DNA from: Icerya purchasi
Taxonomy: Eukaryota > Arthropoda > Insecta > Hemiptera > Monophlebidae
Assembly (NCBI GenBank): GCA_039619475.1
Contig: CM077116.1
Location: 22,533,443 to 22,597,442 of the forward strand
DNA: 64,000 nt
Direction of reading: 5' to 3'
Both the position numbers and the translations under genes were made by a program. Positions 12,591-25,037 of the stretch are shown here, piece after piece; positions within the stretch are counted from its first letter, which is position 1, and each line of letters begins with the position of its first letter. The notes beneath the pieces were generated by a model, which worked only from the letters and a program-made list of their open reading frames with translations, did no database searches and was not told where the DNA came from.

Positions 12591-15500
12591 AGTTCAACTT
12601 ATATGACGTATATGCATCAAAACACGCAATAAATTGATGCGGCGTAATTACGAGCACTATGCAGGTAATTACGCTTCATCATAGTACTTTCTTCAATCAT
12701 TTCTGGGAAGAAGGGATGAAGGGGTACGGAGTTGGATTTTTTTTTTTTTTCAATTAGGTAATTAATAGGGGTCACCTTAAAGCGTGATGGACCCGTTTTT
12801 TTAAACCTCTTCCCCTTCATTAAAAAAATTCAAAAAGCTTAAGATGGCGTTATTACTCGCACATCTACCTTATATAAAATATACCGGTAATAGTATATTT
12901 TTTTTTAAACCAATAAATTTAACTGTTTGTTTCACAGACAATGCAGTATACGTATTGAATAAAATGGAAAGTAATAACATACTACATAGCGGTTTGAATT
13001 TAGTGAGATGTCTGTTAAAAAGTATTTTCTAATTCGATTATCTCAGAAAAAATTAAAAATTTTACATTAAACGTACAACAACCGCTACAAGCTCTATCGA
13101 TAATAATTCGGAGGCTAAGCGAAATATTTTAAAACTTAATATCACAAGGTTTCACATTTAATTAATTAAAAGTAAAAAGAAGACCGAGAGAAAAATCATT
13201 ATTGACCCCGACGTTTTTTGAATTTTGTTTTACTCCTATATTCGTTAAACTTCAGAAAAAAAGGATTCAATGATGATTAGGTTGTGCGATTTTTACGAGC
13301 TTTTCCGGTGCTTTGCACGTTATTTTCAATATTAAAAGTCCTTCAGAAGTTTTCCTTATTAAAAATACGTGAAATAAATTTCAATATATATTTTCAAATT
13401 TAGTAGTCGAAAAATCGGAAATGTAGTAGTAACGGATTATTACGAACTTTCAAAGGTATTTTGAGTTAAAACTTTCACTTACATCTTTCGAACGGACCGG
13501 AAGAGTTATTTTTGCTAATAAGCTTAGTTTTAATTATATTACGCGGATGATAAAGGATGTCGCGAGATGTACCTATGAAAGTTTAATATAGCCGAATGTA
13601 GGCGGGGTCAACATGAAATTCAGTGTATATTCTCAACTTCGATATTTAACTCTCTAATATTCGCAATACCTAAACTTTACGACAGAAAAACAAATTACAA
13701 AGAAAATTTATACTGACCGCGGCCTACACAATTTTTCTACTTTTTTTGGTTTCAAACGTTACGGGAATTGCCTTCGAATAATTGTTAATTTAATCGGAAT
13801 TTTTTTAACACACATTTCGGGGAATAAATTTAAATTAACACGTAATTATTTATATTATATAGATTCTAATGAATAATCTCTCTTTCGAATTTTTGGTATA
13901 ACACATTAAAATTCCTTCAGAGAAAAACGACTGCAATAGTTTTTTTTTTTTTTTTTTTTCGTTATCGTAATTACTCTTTTAACAGACGTTGCTGTCTTTT
14001 TGGCTACTAGATTTATATTCATCCAGTTTCCTGCAAACCTGAATTTTATTTAGTGTTTTTCTTACTTCCTTTGTACTTTTCCGTATCCTGTCAGCACAAC
14101 AGTACAAGATTATACATTTTAGCGTTCAGAGTACGGAATTTAAATAGTGAAAAGGATAAAGTTAAATTTTCAACGGTTGACCGAGTAGCCTAATTATCAT
14201 GAAATTTAACGTTACCACTGAACAGGTGTAGTGATGTTTGCGCAAGAGAGCCGCACTTGTCCAACTTTTATGGCTGGGTACAAATTATGGCTTTAAATCG
14301 ATATTTTTCTTGTTTGAGCGCACTGGTAAGTTCTATTAATCGCTTTTATCATCGTTAGAAGCTTACACGTGCAGCGTTAAAAATAATTATTGTTATTTTT
14401 TCGTCATTTGCTGCTTTGCTTAAGGGTTTGCAACGATAATTGAACTAATTATAATTCACTTTTCATTTCTTCTGCATATTATTATTATTATTACGTCAGG
14501 CGAATAAAGTTTAAATTTAAAATTTAATTTAGCCAGCCGTTTGGCTGTAGACAAGGTAAAATTGTTAGATGTGTGCGTTTGTGAGAGGTACGCTTCCATT
14601 ATTGGCAAAGCCGTTGTCGTTTTCTGTAGCTCACATGTAGACTTCTTTCCGAATGTTGCACATACTATTTTTGGAATAGAGAACGCTTTTCATTGTTCTA
14701 TTGAATCGCCTTTTTCCCCCTGGGCCAATCGTAAACTTATCTTTCCGTTTACATTTGGGTAATTTAATCGGCTACGCCATTCTTTGTGCTGAATGCTTAG
14801 AAATAATTATTCTAAAATTGACATTTGATACTTGCATTTGTTGTTTTCAGCGAAATAAAGAAAAAAATTGAACAGTTTTAAATCAAAAAAAAAAAAAAAA
14901 AATACACGCGATGTTGGGTTTAAATTTTCCAAGGAAAACAATTTTTACGCGTATATGGTTGCAGTACGTTTTTTTTTTTTCACATTTCATTGCTTTAAAT
15001 TATTTCTTCACGCTGTTTGCCGTTGTTAAGTTGTGTACCTATGCTTACATTAAAACAAAAAGTAGTTATAGTTTGATGTGATTTTGTTGTAAAACAACGG
15101 TTAGTCGCATGAGTCCCTGGTAAGACTTATATCGAGGATTGCGAACTTGCAGTTTTAAAATGATACTGAAGGATACTTTATCATTGTAACCACCTCGGAT
15201 TTTTCTGATAGCTATTTAAATTTTCAAAAAAAATGATGTATACGGAAGCAACTTATAAGATGAGAAATCTGACAATCACTAACTTTTTGGCTACTGCATT
15301 CGGATGCGTTATTGAATGAATTTAAAATATCGTAAAAGCACTTTTTTCCTATTTTTAACGGTAGTTTTAGAAAGCTCGTGCATTCGGTTCGATTATAATT
15401 CTGTGTATTATAATTTGCTGACTGAATTTTACTCTTGACGTGCCATTAAAGAAAACCGTATAAATCTTCGTCTGCTCGTGTATTTGCCAGTTTTCTGAGG

Positions 15501-16089
15501 ACATTAGAAGTAGTGCACGTCTTAAGGTGCAAATATTCATAGACCTGTGAAATTGTATCGAAAGTGTAAACGTTTGATAAAGACGTCTGTTGGACAGATT
15601 TTCATCAGTTTCGTTTCGAGTATTCCTTATAATTTCTCCATAAAGTTTATATTTCATTTTCATATCAATAGCGTCCTACTGCCATGTTGCGATAAAAACA
15701 ATACAAAGAAGCGGTGTAAATGGTTAACATTTTTACTTCTCTCTGATTATTGCAGCATTGAGAAAATCAAAATTCTAGACGAATTCACTTTCTTCTTTAA
15801 TTTTTCGATTAAGCCAAAAACAAACGTTTATTAAAGATTAACTCAGTATCAATTACATTCCTATTTGCGACCTCGGAAAACATTGTCAATTGATTAATGA
15901 TTTGTCTACGGTCAGTTCGTTCTGTATTTATATTTTTAAATAACTTTTTTTTAAATTAAAAATCTTCCGTTTTTCTCTCTACATCTATACAGAAAAAGAG
16001 TAAATATTTGATATGTCTTCTTTATTTCGTTAGTTTTTTTTATTTTGTAATGTATAGAAATGTAAATTTTCTTTATAGTGCCATACTTA
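12591..16089. other. AT-rich spacer
   Basis: No recognised gene. T runs lie at 12739-12750 and 13940-13959 and A runs near 14885-14901. Small ORFs near 12.84, 14.54 and 15.4-15.8 kb have no recognisable motifs. Confidence 0.5.
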
Positions 16090-16441
16090 ATTCCTGAGCG
16101 TCGGCCACTACCTATTCGTACATCTCAGCTGTACAGATATAGGTAGTAGGCAATTATTATATGCAACGCATGTTGTGTACACAACACGCAAGACTACATT
16201 CGGAACTGATAGTAATCGTTCGATTCATATCGTTTTACAAAAGTGTATTCCCGTGTGTGTCCGCTGTGTACTGATCTAGCGCGCATATGATGTTGTACGT
16301 GGTGGTTTACCATTGCCTTCCACGTGATTATTTGCGGAATACTTTAATTTAATTCTTGTAATAAGTTCGTCATCGCTCGGGATCGAACCCGTGACCTCCA
16401 TATCGGAAGTCAAGCGCTCTAGCAACTAGGCTATCGATGTA
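16090..16441 (-). mobile_element. tRNA-derived SINE, minus strand (tRNA-like head 16374-16441)
   Basis: On the minus strand the 5' head has RNA polymerase III promoter boxes: an A box TAGCCTAGTTGCTAGAGCG (complement of about 16415-16433) and a B box GGTTCGATCCC (complement of about 16379-16390). The expected cloverleaf is poor: the T stem pairs at only two positions and the central arm folds as a 7-bp stem with a 5-base loop, so I read this as a tRNA-derived head rather than a tRNA gene. The body carries GGAAGGCAATGG followed by AAACCACC, which I recall from memory as a common arthropod SINE core. It also holds a perfect 16-bp palindrome (16171-16186) and a near-palindromic hairpin (about 16109-16148). 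The 3' end at 16090 is a guess. Confidence 0.5.
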
Positions 16442-19400
16442 AATAGAAACATAAAATATTCCAATAGCCCCAGCAATAATTAAAATGAAAACACTTTTGT
16501 AGTAATTTAACACGTGCGTGCTATCGAAACGAACAGGTTGAAGAGTCCCATTGAGGGTTGGTACGTGAACCGGGCAGAAATTAATAAAATTTGTACAGAT
16601 ACTTTTTTTTTTCTTCTATTTTTACTTTTAAATAATTTTCACTGTTACAAAGAACAATGATAATAGGTTGTAGAAAGCTCCGGGCTATTAGTTTCAAAAA
16701 AAAAAAAAACTATTTAATCGGTACTAGGATTACCTAGCAAAGAGATGTTGTCAGCAAAACAATAATTTTATTTTAATACTATAATGGTTTTATGTATAGT
16801 ATATGAGTAGCAACAACTTGGTATAGTTTCAGTTTTGAACTGTCAAAGCGCGGAGATCACGGCTTCAAATTCGGACTAAAGTTGCTCGTTTATTCAATCT
16901 AGAGAAATTTGGGTTCCGGCTCAATATTCGCTTTGAATCTATTACGTAAGTCGTTGAACCCTTATTTCGCAAACCATGAAATCTGCATACTCGCGTTAAT
17001 ATGTACGCCTAATTAACACATTACCACTGTTTAGCTGAAATTAAACGTTAAATAATTCATTTGCTTCGTATCTGATGTTGCACATTGCTTTAATGGTCTG
17101 GTTATGGAGCTGAATAGGATCCGAGTTTTTCGAATGATATTTCTTCGTTATTTAATATTAACTTTTTTCAACAATCCGAAAATACGTATTTTGTTGTTTT
17201 CTATTACGCAGTTTACGCTTGTGTCTATGTAGTTCCTTTTTCAAAAAAAAAAAAAAAAAAGCAAATTTTTAAAGAAACGCACAAAAAACTTCATCCCTTA
17301 ATGGCGTATTATTTTTCGTTATTTAAAATAGAACATCAAAATTTTAATTCATTTTAATTGAACATCTCTATTAATTGAACATCTCTATTTATTAATATTT
17401 CAATTTGAACAACAGATCAGTGTGACCTTACCGATTACTACAAAATCTCGTATTACGTTTGTCGCATACCCTCTTTTATGACTAACAATAAAATTGAAAG
17501 CGAAAATTACTATAACTCAATAATGCTTACTTGAAAATTATCTAAACCTGTTTTTACCTTTATACGCATTTAATTTTTGACGGAACTCGGTGAATTTAAC
17601 CAAACGGCTTGGTTAATGTTCACGCTTTCCACGATATCGATCGTGCCATTGTTATCGCGTGTAAAACACGTAAAACTACATCAATATGTTAAGGTGGTGT
17701 CGAAAAATTACCATTTTTAGCTCGGCGCGTCTTACTGTGTTATCTTGAAAAATTTGAATACAAAGTATTTCGTCTAAAAACAATATAAGATACGGCGGAA
17801 TAGCTTTTACAAATACAACTTTCTCTACTGGGTCAGCTAATAATACTCAGCGTGAGTGAAGGAACCAGATATATTCTTCCGCTTAACAGATTTTCAAAGC
17901 ACGGAATTACCAAGTGTTCACATAATGTCATACCAGTAGTCGACTTGGATACATCGGTAGTCCAGCCTCTGAATAATCGATAAAACACAGTCGATAATAC
18001 TTTTATAGTTTTAATTACTAGAATGCAAATACAAATTTCTGCCGTAGTAATATCGAAACGCGTAATAATCGTTTATAAATCGGTTTCATTACAGCAGTTT
18101 CGAAACCGGCTTATATAACTGACTGACGATGATTATGAGTATGACATGTCGCTCAGATTTTAGTATAGAGTAACGACGCTCCAATAAGGTTTCGATAGTT
18201 GATGTTTGAACACCAAAGCCGTAGCGCTGATTACCGAAACAATCGCTTTGAATTAGACCTTCCGGTTTCCTGCAATTGTAAGGAACGCGGCCGCCTTTCC
18301 ATCTGCTAACACACCAGCTTTAAATGTCTGCTTTTTCGGCAGTCCCAGTTAAATCTGAATTAACAGTCCCCCGATCTGTGTGTAATAATTCATTTTTTAC
18401 GAACATAATTCACGATCTTTCGATCACGTTTTCCAGTAGCGAATCGAGAATTTCATTAATATGACGACCTCTATCGAGCAGCAGAACCATTTTAAGATAG
18501 CTCACATTTTTCGAAAAGCTCTTCATTATCATCATCATTAAGTTTTTTAACTACTTCGATTCGGACTCCTGCAGATTCAACTTACCTAATTTATCGAATG
18601 CCTGTTTTGGTGTTTGACTACCTACTTTTATCAGGTTCTACTAACGCTAACGATAGAGAGAGAAAAAAAAGTAACGTGGCTTCGTTCCTTGTGTGCTTCC
18701 AATCTTCTTCGTTGTCTTCATTATTCGGCCCTTTTTTGCAACCGCCTCTTGACACACACACACACTACTACCTTTGAACTGCAAACATTACAATAAAGTT
18801 TAACGCATCGCGAACAATAAAAATGTATAAAAAGTAAAGTAAGTCCCGTATGTCCTTGATAAAAGGTATCGTGGATTATGTGAAGGTTCACAGAACGGCA
18901 CTAATGAGAGTAGGAGGACCAGTTCCTTTCTCTACTCGAACAAACTACGAAACCTGGCTCCCCCCCCCCCCCCGCTTCCATGTTAAAGTATAACGTCAGA
19001 TTAATTCGCTTTAATCTCTAAACGCTTTTATTCGTATCATTCATATTTCACAACTTGAACAGTGATATCATTTTATATATTAGTATTATCATAATCAAAC
19101 CAAAAATAGAGATCGGTGCGAACGGCAACTGAAGAAACTGCGGTAAAGTTTCGTATTCGACTTGTCACTTAACTTAATATTAATTTAATTCGTGTGTGTG
19201 ACCAGCACCGGTATAATTAGCAACGCTATAGAAATATTTAAAAAAAAAACAAAAAAAAAAGTCGAAACATTTAATACGAGCGTAATAACAGAGATTGTAC
19301 AGAGTTACTTATTAAAAATATCGGCTTCGTATTTAGACACACACCCTGTGCGTATTATTTTTGTTTTTTGTTTTGTTTTTTCTTCATCAAATACATTAGT

Positions 19401-20700
19401 ATAGAGATAATCTAATTTTAATTTACAGTTTTAATATCAAAATAATGTTTGATCGTAATTTTTCAAATGCCGTACTGCGCAATTTCCTTTAAACGTAATT
19501 TAAATATTTTTAGTTTATCGGTACAAAATTGTTTACGGCGATATAATCTCGTTGATAGGAAGCGCATTTTAATTTTTCGGTCTGATATTTTAACCGAATG
19601 TATACCGAAAATGGCCGAAGTGCACTTGGGTTTTCGAATACCATTTTGCGAAATTTCAACTAAAAATCGGACATTTATTCATTCCGAATTTAAAGCAATG
19701 TATTACGATCGGGTTAATTTTGTTTATCCGGAGATAAAAAACATACGCGTCGTCGTGCGTATTAATTATTAAAGAGCTGTAACTACGTCGAAATTTTGAA
19801 CATTTTCAATGTCTATACGGACTAAAATATTTTTTACACTTAAAGTTTGTCAAAGCTGGTTTTTATACACCGTTGTTAACGCTACAATTATTAATGAATG
19901 CGGCGGCTGCTTTTGTCAACACCATGTTGTTATCAGCGCAAGCAACGTCATCGTTACGTTTAAACACGAAAAATGAAATCCTTCAATTACCTGATTTCGA
20001 GCAGCAGTCTTTCCGTTGTTCAAAAGATTCGCTTTTTTTTTTTTGTTTTTTTGTTTTTTTGTTTTTTTTTTGTACCCATTAATTCGTGCTCCGTAAATGA
20101 CGTTTATTTACGTAATTAACGGCACAGACCGAAATTACAGATTAGAACAACTGTGGTTTCCTAACTGGAGCTTCGAAATAGGAGTTCATGTAATTGTGTA
20201 GTAGCCGGTATTTTATGAAAATAATTTTTATTAAGTGTATACTCTATCGGTGCGTTGAGAATGAAATTCATTTTAGTCTATAATTTCGACAGTTTGACGT
20301 TGAAATAAATAAATTCGTGACATGACCGAGTGTGTTGTACAAAGCTTTTGACCAGCTTCGATTTCGGGGTAGATTATTTTAGTTTCGCTACATGGTCGAA
20401 CCGAAAAATTTTATTCGCTACAGTGTCGCTCTCATTGTATTATGAAAAACAGATAGAGGGGACGCGTCATTTACGGCCGATGATAGGTTCGGTCAGACTA
20501 TTTGAGGCTGCCGGTTTTCTTTGCGAGTCTAGTTTTTGAAGTGTGCGCACTCGCTTACAATAGTGTTCTTCGCTGAAGTCTTGTGTCACAATGTGTAATT
20601 TTCGAATAATAATCCATCACTTCCCGAAAATGTACTCCTCCGGTTCGTCTTCAACGTATTACCAGTTTTATTCGTTAAGGTCAACGTACTTTGTGTCGGT
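16442..20700. other. AT-rich spacer
   Basis: No supported gene. It contains a C14-type run near 18961-18974, A runs near 16695-16708 and 17243-17260, a short tandem duplication of AATTGAACATCTCTATT-like sequence near 17355-17390, and (CA)n near 18753-18766. The 107-codon ORF at 19449-19772 has no motif I recognise. Confidence 0.5.
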
Positions 20701-20732
20701 CTCTCCTCTCTCTCTCTGGGGGGGGGGGGGGG
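20701..20732. repeat. (CT)n followed by a G13 run
   Basis: CTCTCC-type dinucleotide repeat running directly into thirteen or so G residues. Simple sequence with no other function visible. Confidence 0.85.
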
Positions 20733-20879
20733 TCTGAGGAAAGAGGTATTGGTACCACCTCGCAATATAATCGGTTTGCCCATAAACGGTCCAGTTGTTA
20801 ATACTGTATTATTATTGCTCCCAAAAGATCTCCGTGGTAATCTACTCGTTTTTTTTTTGTTTTTTTTTTTTCATCTTCG

Positions 20880-21560
20880 AAATTTCCTAGAGTAATTGTC
20901 ACGCGAATGATATCGTGTCTTCGTGCGAGTAACCGTTTCGACGTCGTGTCTCGGCTGTCTGTGCATTTCGCTAATCGCGCCGCGATGTCTGCCGTGCACT
21001 CGGTAGAAAGTTGGGTCGTGAATGGGACCGAAAGTGACACTGCGAAAGACGTGCAGATGCGGAAACTGCGTGCACACCGAGATTACGTGTTCGCGATTGT
21101 TGGGAATTTAGCAAATGACTATGCCGGACCGGGAACGATGTGGTGCGCTAGGAAGAAAAGAACCTGGCGGAGTGGGCCAACAATTTCTACGTAGATTCCG
21201 GCTACTACAGATGACGAGGTCGACATATTTTTCTATGCTACTGTCGGTGCTCTAATGCAGCTATTAACCGTTAGGTCGGATGGCTAGGAGGCAACTGAAG
21301 AGCAATCGCGGTTTCCATGGCAACTGTCTGGTTCTGAATTTCATCGTCTGGTTCACCCCCGATTTCCACGTCTGCCCGCAGAGAGTACCAAACATTCACC
21401 TCCACGTGTTTATCCGGTATACAATGTGTGCGCAGGAATTTTCTATTTTCGCAAATAGTTTTTCCTTGTTTACGTTTCTTTCGTCTGTCTCTCTCTCCCC
21501 CTCTCGCTTTCTCTCTTACTCGCTGGTTCTTTGATAAAGCAGTAGAAGAAGCCGGGGGTG
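20880..21560 (+). other. GC-richer, CpG-containing patch with small unrecognised ORFs
   Basis: Composition changes sharply here: bases 20941-21000 are 36/60 G+C by count, against roughly one third in the surroundings. A 95-codon plus-strand frame (20907-21194) and an 84-codon one (21280-21534) lie inside; neither matches a family I know, and minus-strand frames overlap the first. A pyrimidine run occurs at 21488-21516. The patch could be the promoter/5' exon of a host gene or old mobile DNA. I assign no function. Confidence 0.3.
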
Positions 21561-21910
21561 GTCTTCGTGATTAGTCTGTTTGTGGTTGAAGTGCGTGTTC
21601 TTAAGGGTATCGTAATTCCGCCGTAACGAGTGTGTGTGTGTCCTTTTCAACGAACTCTTCTCTTGGGGTGTTGAAAATTATTTCGGAAACGAACCGAAGA
21701 AAGAAAAGGTGCTTGGATTAATGCTAACAAAATTAACAAGTATCGAGATGCTAAATGAAACGTGTTCTTTTCTAACGCAAGCGCCGGCTACTTAAAAGTG
21801 TTTAAAAGTGATTTTAAAATGTGCGTTATATGCAGCGATAGATCCTTCGGATTATTCGCGGACGAAGGAATAATTCTAAATACTTTTTTTTTTTTTTTTT
21901 TTTGTTTTAA

Positions 21911-22459
21911 ATAATTTGTGGGCCTCACAAAGCCGAAGCGCGTCTGTGGGTTACCAACGTAATTATATTGTTTATTCGTAAAGGTTTACATCATCTTAAA
22001 TCTAACTCTACGTCTATTACAAAATACGTAAAAACTTACGATAAGCCAGTGTTATATTATTTATATTATCTACCTACAAAGAAACCGACACTCAGCGATC
22101 ACCTAAATCTTAAATTAACCAGAAAATTACGCAAAATTCAATCCAGCAAGGTCACGCGCAACTGTCCAAATGGAAATCCCAGATCCGTGTTTACCTGGAA
22201 AATACTCAACACGATGCGACAGCAAGCAACAAAATCAACCTCTACTCTCATTTCTGAAATTCTTCATATTCCTATTCTTTACACCACGCAATCAACCGTA
22301 TCCTTATTTTATTCTTCCGCCTATCGATATTCTCGTCTTCTTGCATTTCCTTCGGTATTATATATATTTTCCATTAATTTTTATCAACACCTCTTCTTCG
22401 GCGCTGCCTATCTTACTATTAACTCCTCTTGGCCGTATATAGCGCATATTTTATCGTAA
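21911..22459 (+). CDS. Unrecognised ORF of about 163-180 codons
   Basis: One of the longest uninterrupted frames in the window and the longest I cannot assign to an element. It is open from about 21911; the first plausible start is a TTG near 21968 and there is no nearby ATG, and it ends with TAA at 22457-22459. In a random sequence this AT-rich a run of this length is uncommon but not impossible (I estimate a few percent chance per window). The product would be basic in its first 80 residues (KSNSTSITKYVK, KLTRKLRKIQSSK) and hydrophobic and Tyr/Phe/Leu-rich in its last 70. I see no catalytic motif, signal peptide or clear transmembrane pattern. It may be an exon, a decayed element piece or chance. 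Confidence 0.2.
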   Translation: MICGPHKAEARLWVTNVIILFIRKGLHHLKSNSTSITKYVKTYDKPVLYYLYYLPTKKPTLSDHLNLKLTRKLRKIQSSKVTRNCPNGNPRSVFTWKILNTMRQQATKSTSTLISEILHIPILYTTQSTVSLFYSSAYRYSRLLAFPSVLYIFSINFYQHLFFGAAYLTINSSWPYIAHILS

Positions 22460-24880
22460 CTCCGGGTTTTCTCTTGTAGGTAATGTAATATGTTGTGTTT
22501 TCATCCTTTGCAACTTATTCTAAAAGTAAATCATTTTCGGTGACATTTCTTTGTTCTCATTTCACCATGTAGCATTGACATTTGTGCTTGGTTAAGGAAA
22601 ATCTATATTGAAATAGAAAATAGCGTGGACCGGATAATTATAAAATTCTCGCGTTTAAATGTGACAATTAAAAATGGCGTCCTAAGTTTTCTACGTAACA
22701 GCCGCCTTAAAAATCGAGACAGTCGTTTGTTTTCCAAATGCGATAAATGTGATTATTTTTGATATTATGCCGGGGAAAACACAGTTCGGTGTAATATTAA
22801 ATATCCTCCTGTCGAGCGGTTCTTAAAAGTCGTGAAAAGAAGAAGAAAATTATTTCTTTCGTCGTCTTGGTCGCTATACGTAACAGAAATGTCGATTTAA
22901 CGTTCCCGGAAGTACCCCTGTAGCGAATATTGAGAACAGTATCTAATGCGCGGATGAAAAGGCTTCATTGATTTCGTTTGCTAAGAAAATTTGTCTCCTC
23001 CGTGGCTCTGTCTCTCTTCAACTTCTTTCCACTGTTCATCTTGGTAGTTGTCGCGATAATTGCACGGGTTACACTACCGGGGTACAGTCCGTCTAGCAAC
23101 CCGGTTTGAGATTCGGCGGCGACGATATGTTAAATAACTGTCAGTGGTAACACGAAGTAATGTCTCGATGTACAAATAAGCATTTGAACTGTTTTTGTAT
23201 AACGACCAAACGTTTGCAAAGCGAGTAAATTAGACGCGAGCATTAGACTTATTGAAAAGGTCGGTGGCCGCTTTCTAGAAAAATTGGGGAATTTATTGAT
23301 CAATGAGAAGTGAGAGAAATTTGAAAAGAAGATGCAGAGGAATACCCGCGTGCTATGTGTGTAAAAGTATTAAAGGTATACATGTATTTTATGCGGTTAA
23401 TAAAAAGTCTCATCGAATTTTGTTAGTAATCGAAAAAACAGGAAATCTTACACAGCAACGAATTTTATTTTCATTTATTAACGGAAAGTAAAAACTTGAA
23501 AACTGTCGACGCGATAAAGGATAGCGCGAGGTGTATGGTACTTTAACTTTAATAGCTCTTATCCGGGAAAATAAGGTATAAGAACGAAATCTGATCGTTC
23601 GAGGCAAAAGTTGTGTATCTTGACGATTACAAGATTGAAATTCCTCCTAGGCAATCTGCTGTGCATGCAGGATATCGAGATATATTTTTGTCACTTATAG
23701 GTCGGTTGTTGTAAGTTTTCATCAGACCTATTACACGGACACACTACGTCGCTATGAACCTGTGTATAGGAGGGAGAAAAATATGATTCTCTAAAGAAGA
23801 CCGAAAAACGGCGCCATATTTTATACCTTGCACGCTTAATAATGGTGTTTTTTTTTCTCTTTTTTTTTATCATAAAAGCAGTTTTTTTTTGTTTTCTTGT
23901 CTTTTCTCTTCTTTTCTCTTTTTCCGCTATTTAATTACACTCGCTGTTTATCCACTACTAACGCGCTTGCTAATTAACAATACGTTTAATCTAAAAAATA
24001 AAAAAAATAAGGCATTGCGAAGAACTTGATGGAATTAAATATGAAGGGGGACACATTTTGTGTTTTTCTTATTTTTTAAAGGAATAATTTTACTATTGCA
24101 ACAAAATTTAAATAATACATATACATGCAGGGTGAGTAATAGTTAAGGAAACGCAGCGGATTGCTTTTTAATTTGATCGACACTGCTACTAGTTTTAGTG
24201 AAGAATGAGAAAAAAGGAAATCGATTGTAATGAATTTTTGATTGGTCGAACAGCGTTAACACCGATGGTATTAACTGTAAATTATTGTTGGTGCGACTAA
24301 TCCGGTAAATCTTAGGCACTTTTCATACATGCTCGTGGATAAAATTTCATAACTTCGGAGAACTGACGTGGATTTTATTTGGAAAAAAAAATGCAAAAGA
24401 ATTTTTCATCGGTGAGCAGTTTTTATTTGCAATATAAATTATTGTTATTATTATTATTGCAAATTTGTTTAATATGTAAAAGATTAATACACTGATATAG
24501 AGATTTAACGTAGAAAGGTTACAGTTAGGGGTCTTTTTTTTCTTTTTTTTTTTCTTTTTTTTTTTTTTGGTTTGTGCGTGGCTTGATATTTTATTTGTAA
24601 ATCGTAATTTACATTTTGTGTGTGTTTATCGGGGGCATTTAAGGGAAACAATTTACTTAATTAACAGGAATTGTGTGTTAAACTACGTGACAAAAATGGT
24701 GCATCCGCGTTGTTTCCGGTTATCTTTAAAATATTTCATATCTATCTTCTTTCGGTATATATTTCAATATTACTCATCAGTTTTAAAATGTATCGTTTAA
24801 ACATTTGACCGGGTAAATGTACAATACAACAATAATGCTTATCACATTTTTGTTCCATTGATTGATGACAAACACGCTGT
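22460..24880. other. AT-rich spacer
   Basis: No supported gene. T runs at 23848-23867 and 24533-24568. A segment at about 23511-23557 (GATAAAGGATAGCGCGAG) resembles one at about 13549-13598, a weak hint of an uncharacterised dispersed repeat. Confidence 0.5.
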
Positions 24881-25037
24881 TTTTAGGAAATATTATAATT
24901 AAAGTTTACATAAATTACGACATATTTCGGCAACGAAGTGCTCTATAATCATTTAATGTGTTGCATGATTACGGGGCACTTTGTTGCCGAAACATGTCGT
25001 AATTTTTTTTGAAATATAATTATATCATTTCCTAAAA
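24881..25037. repeat. Inverted-repeat hairpin (MITE-like), about 157 bp with arms of about 65-70 bp
   Basis: Left arm 24881-24952 begins TTTTAGGAAATATTATAATT and includes ACGACATATTTCGGCAACGA; the right arm 24973-25037 is its reverse complement with a handful of mismatches (ACGACATGTTTCGGCAACAA on the complementary strand). The loop of about 20 bases contains a further short palindrome (AATCAT/ATGATT). Size and architecture suit a short non-autonomous DNA element or another hairpin-forming repeat. No obvious target duplication was found. Confidence 0.8.

Noticed and set aside
14541..14762. Plus frame with a '..SSHVDF..' segment, considered as an RNase H 'W.PSH' box
   Set aside because: No Asp/Glu boxes before it and no ADxLA after it.
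16374..16441. A functional tRNA gene on minus
   Set aside because: The A and B boxes are good, but the T stem pairs at only two positions and the central arm does not give a normal 7-base anticodon loop. A tRNA-derived SINE head fits better.
13549..23557. Shared GATAAAGGAT..CGCGAG segment at about 13.55 and 23.51 kb
   Set aside because: The similarity covers only about 45 bases and does not extend; too short to call a repeat family.
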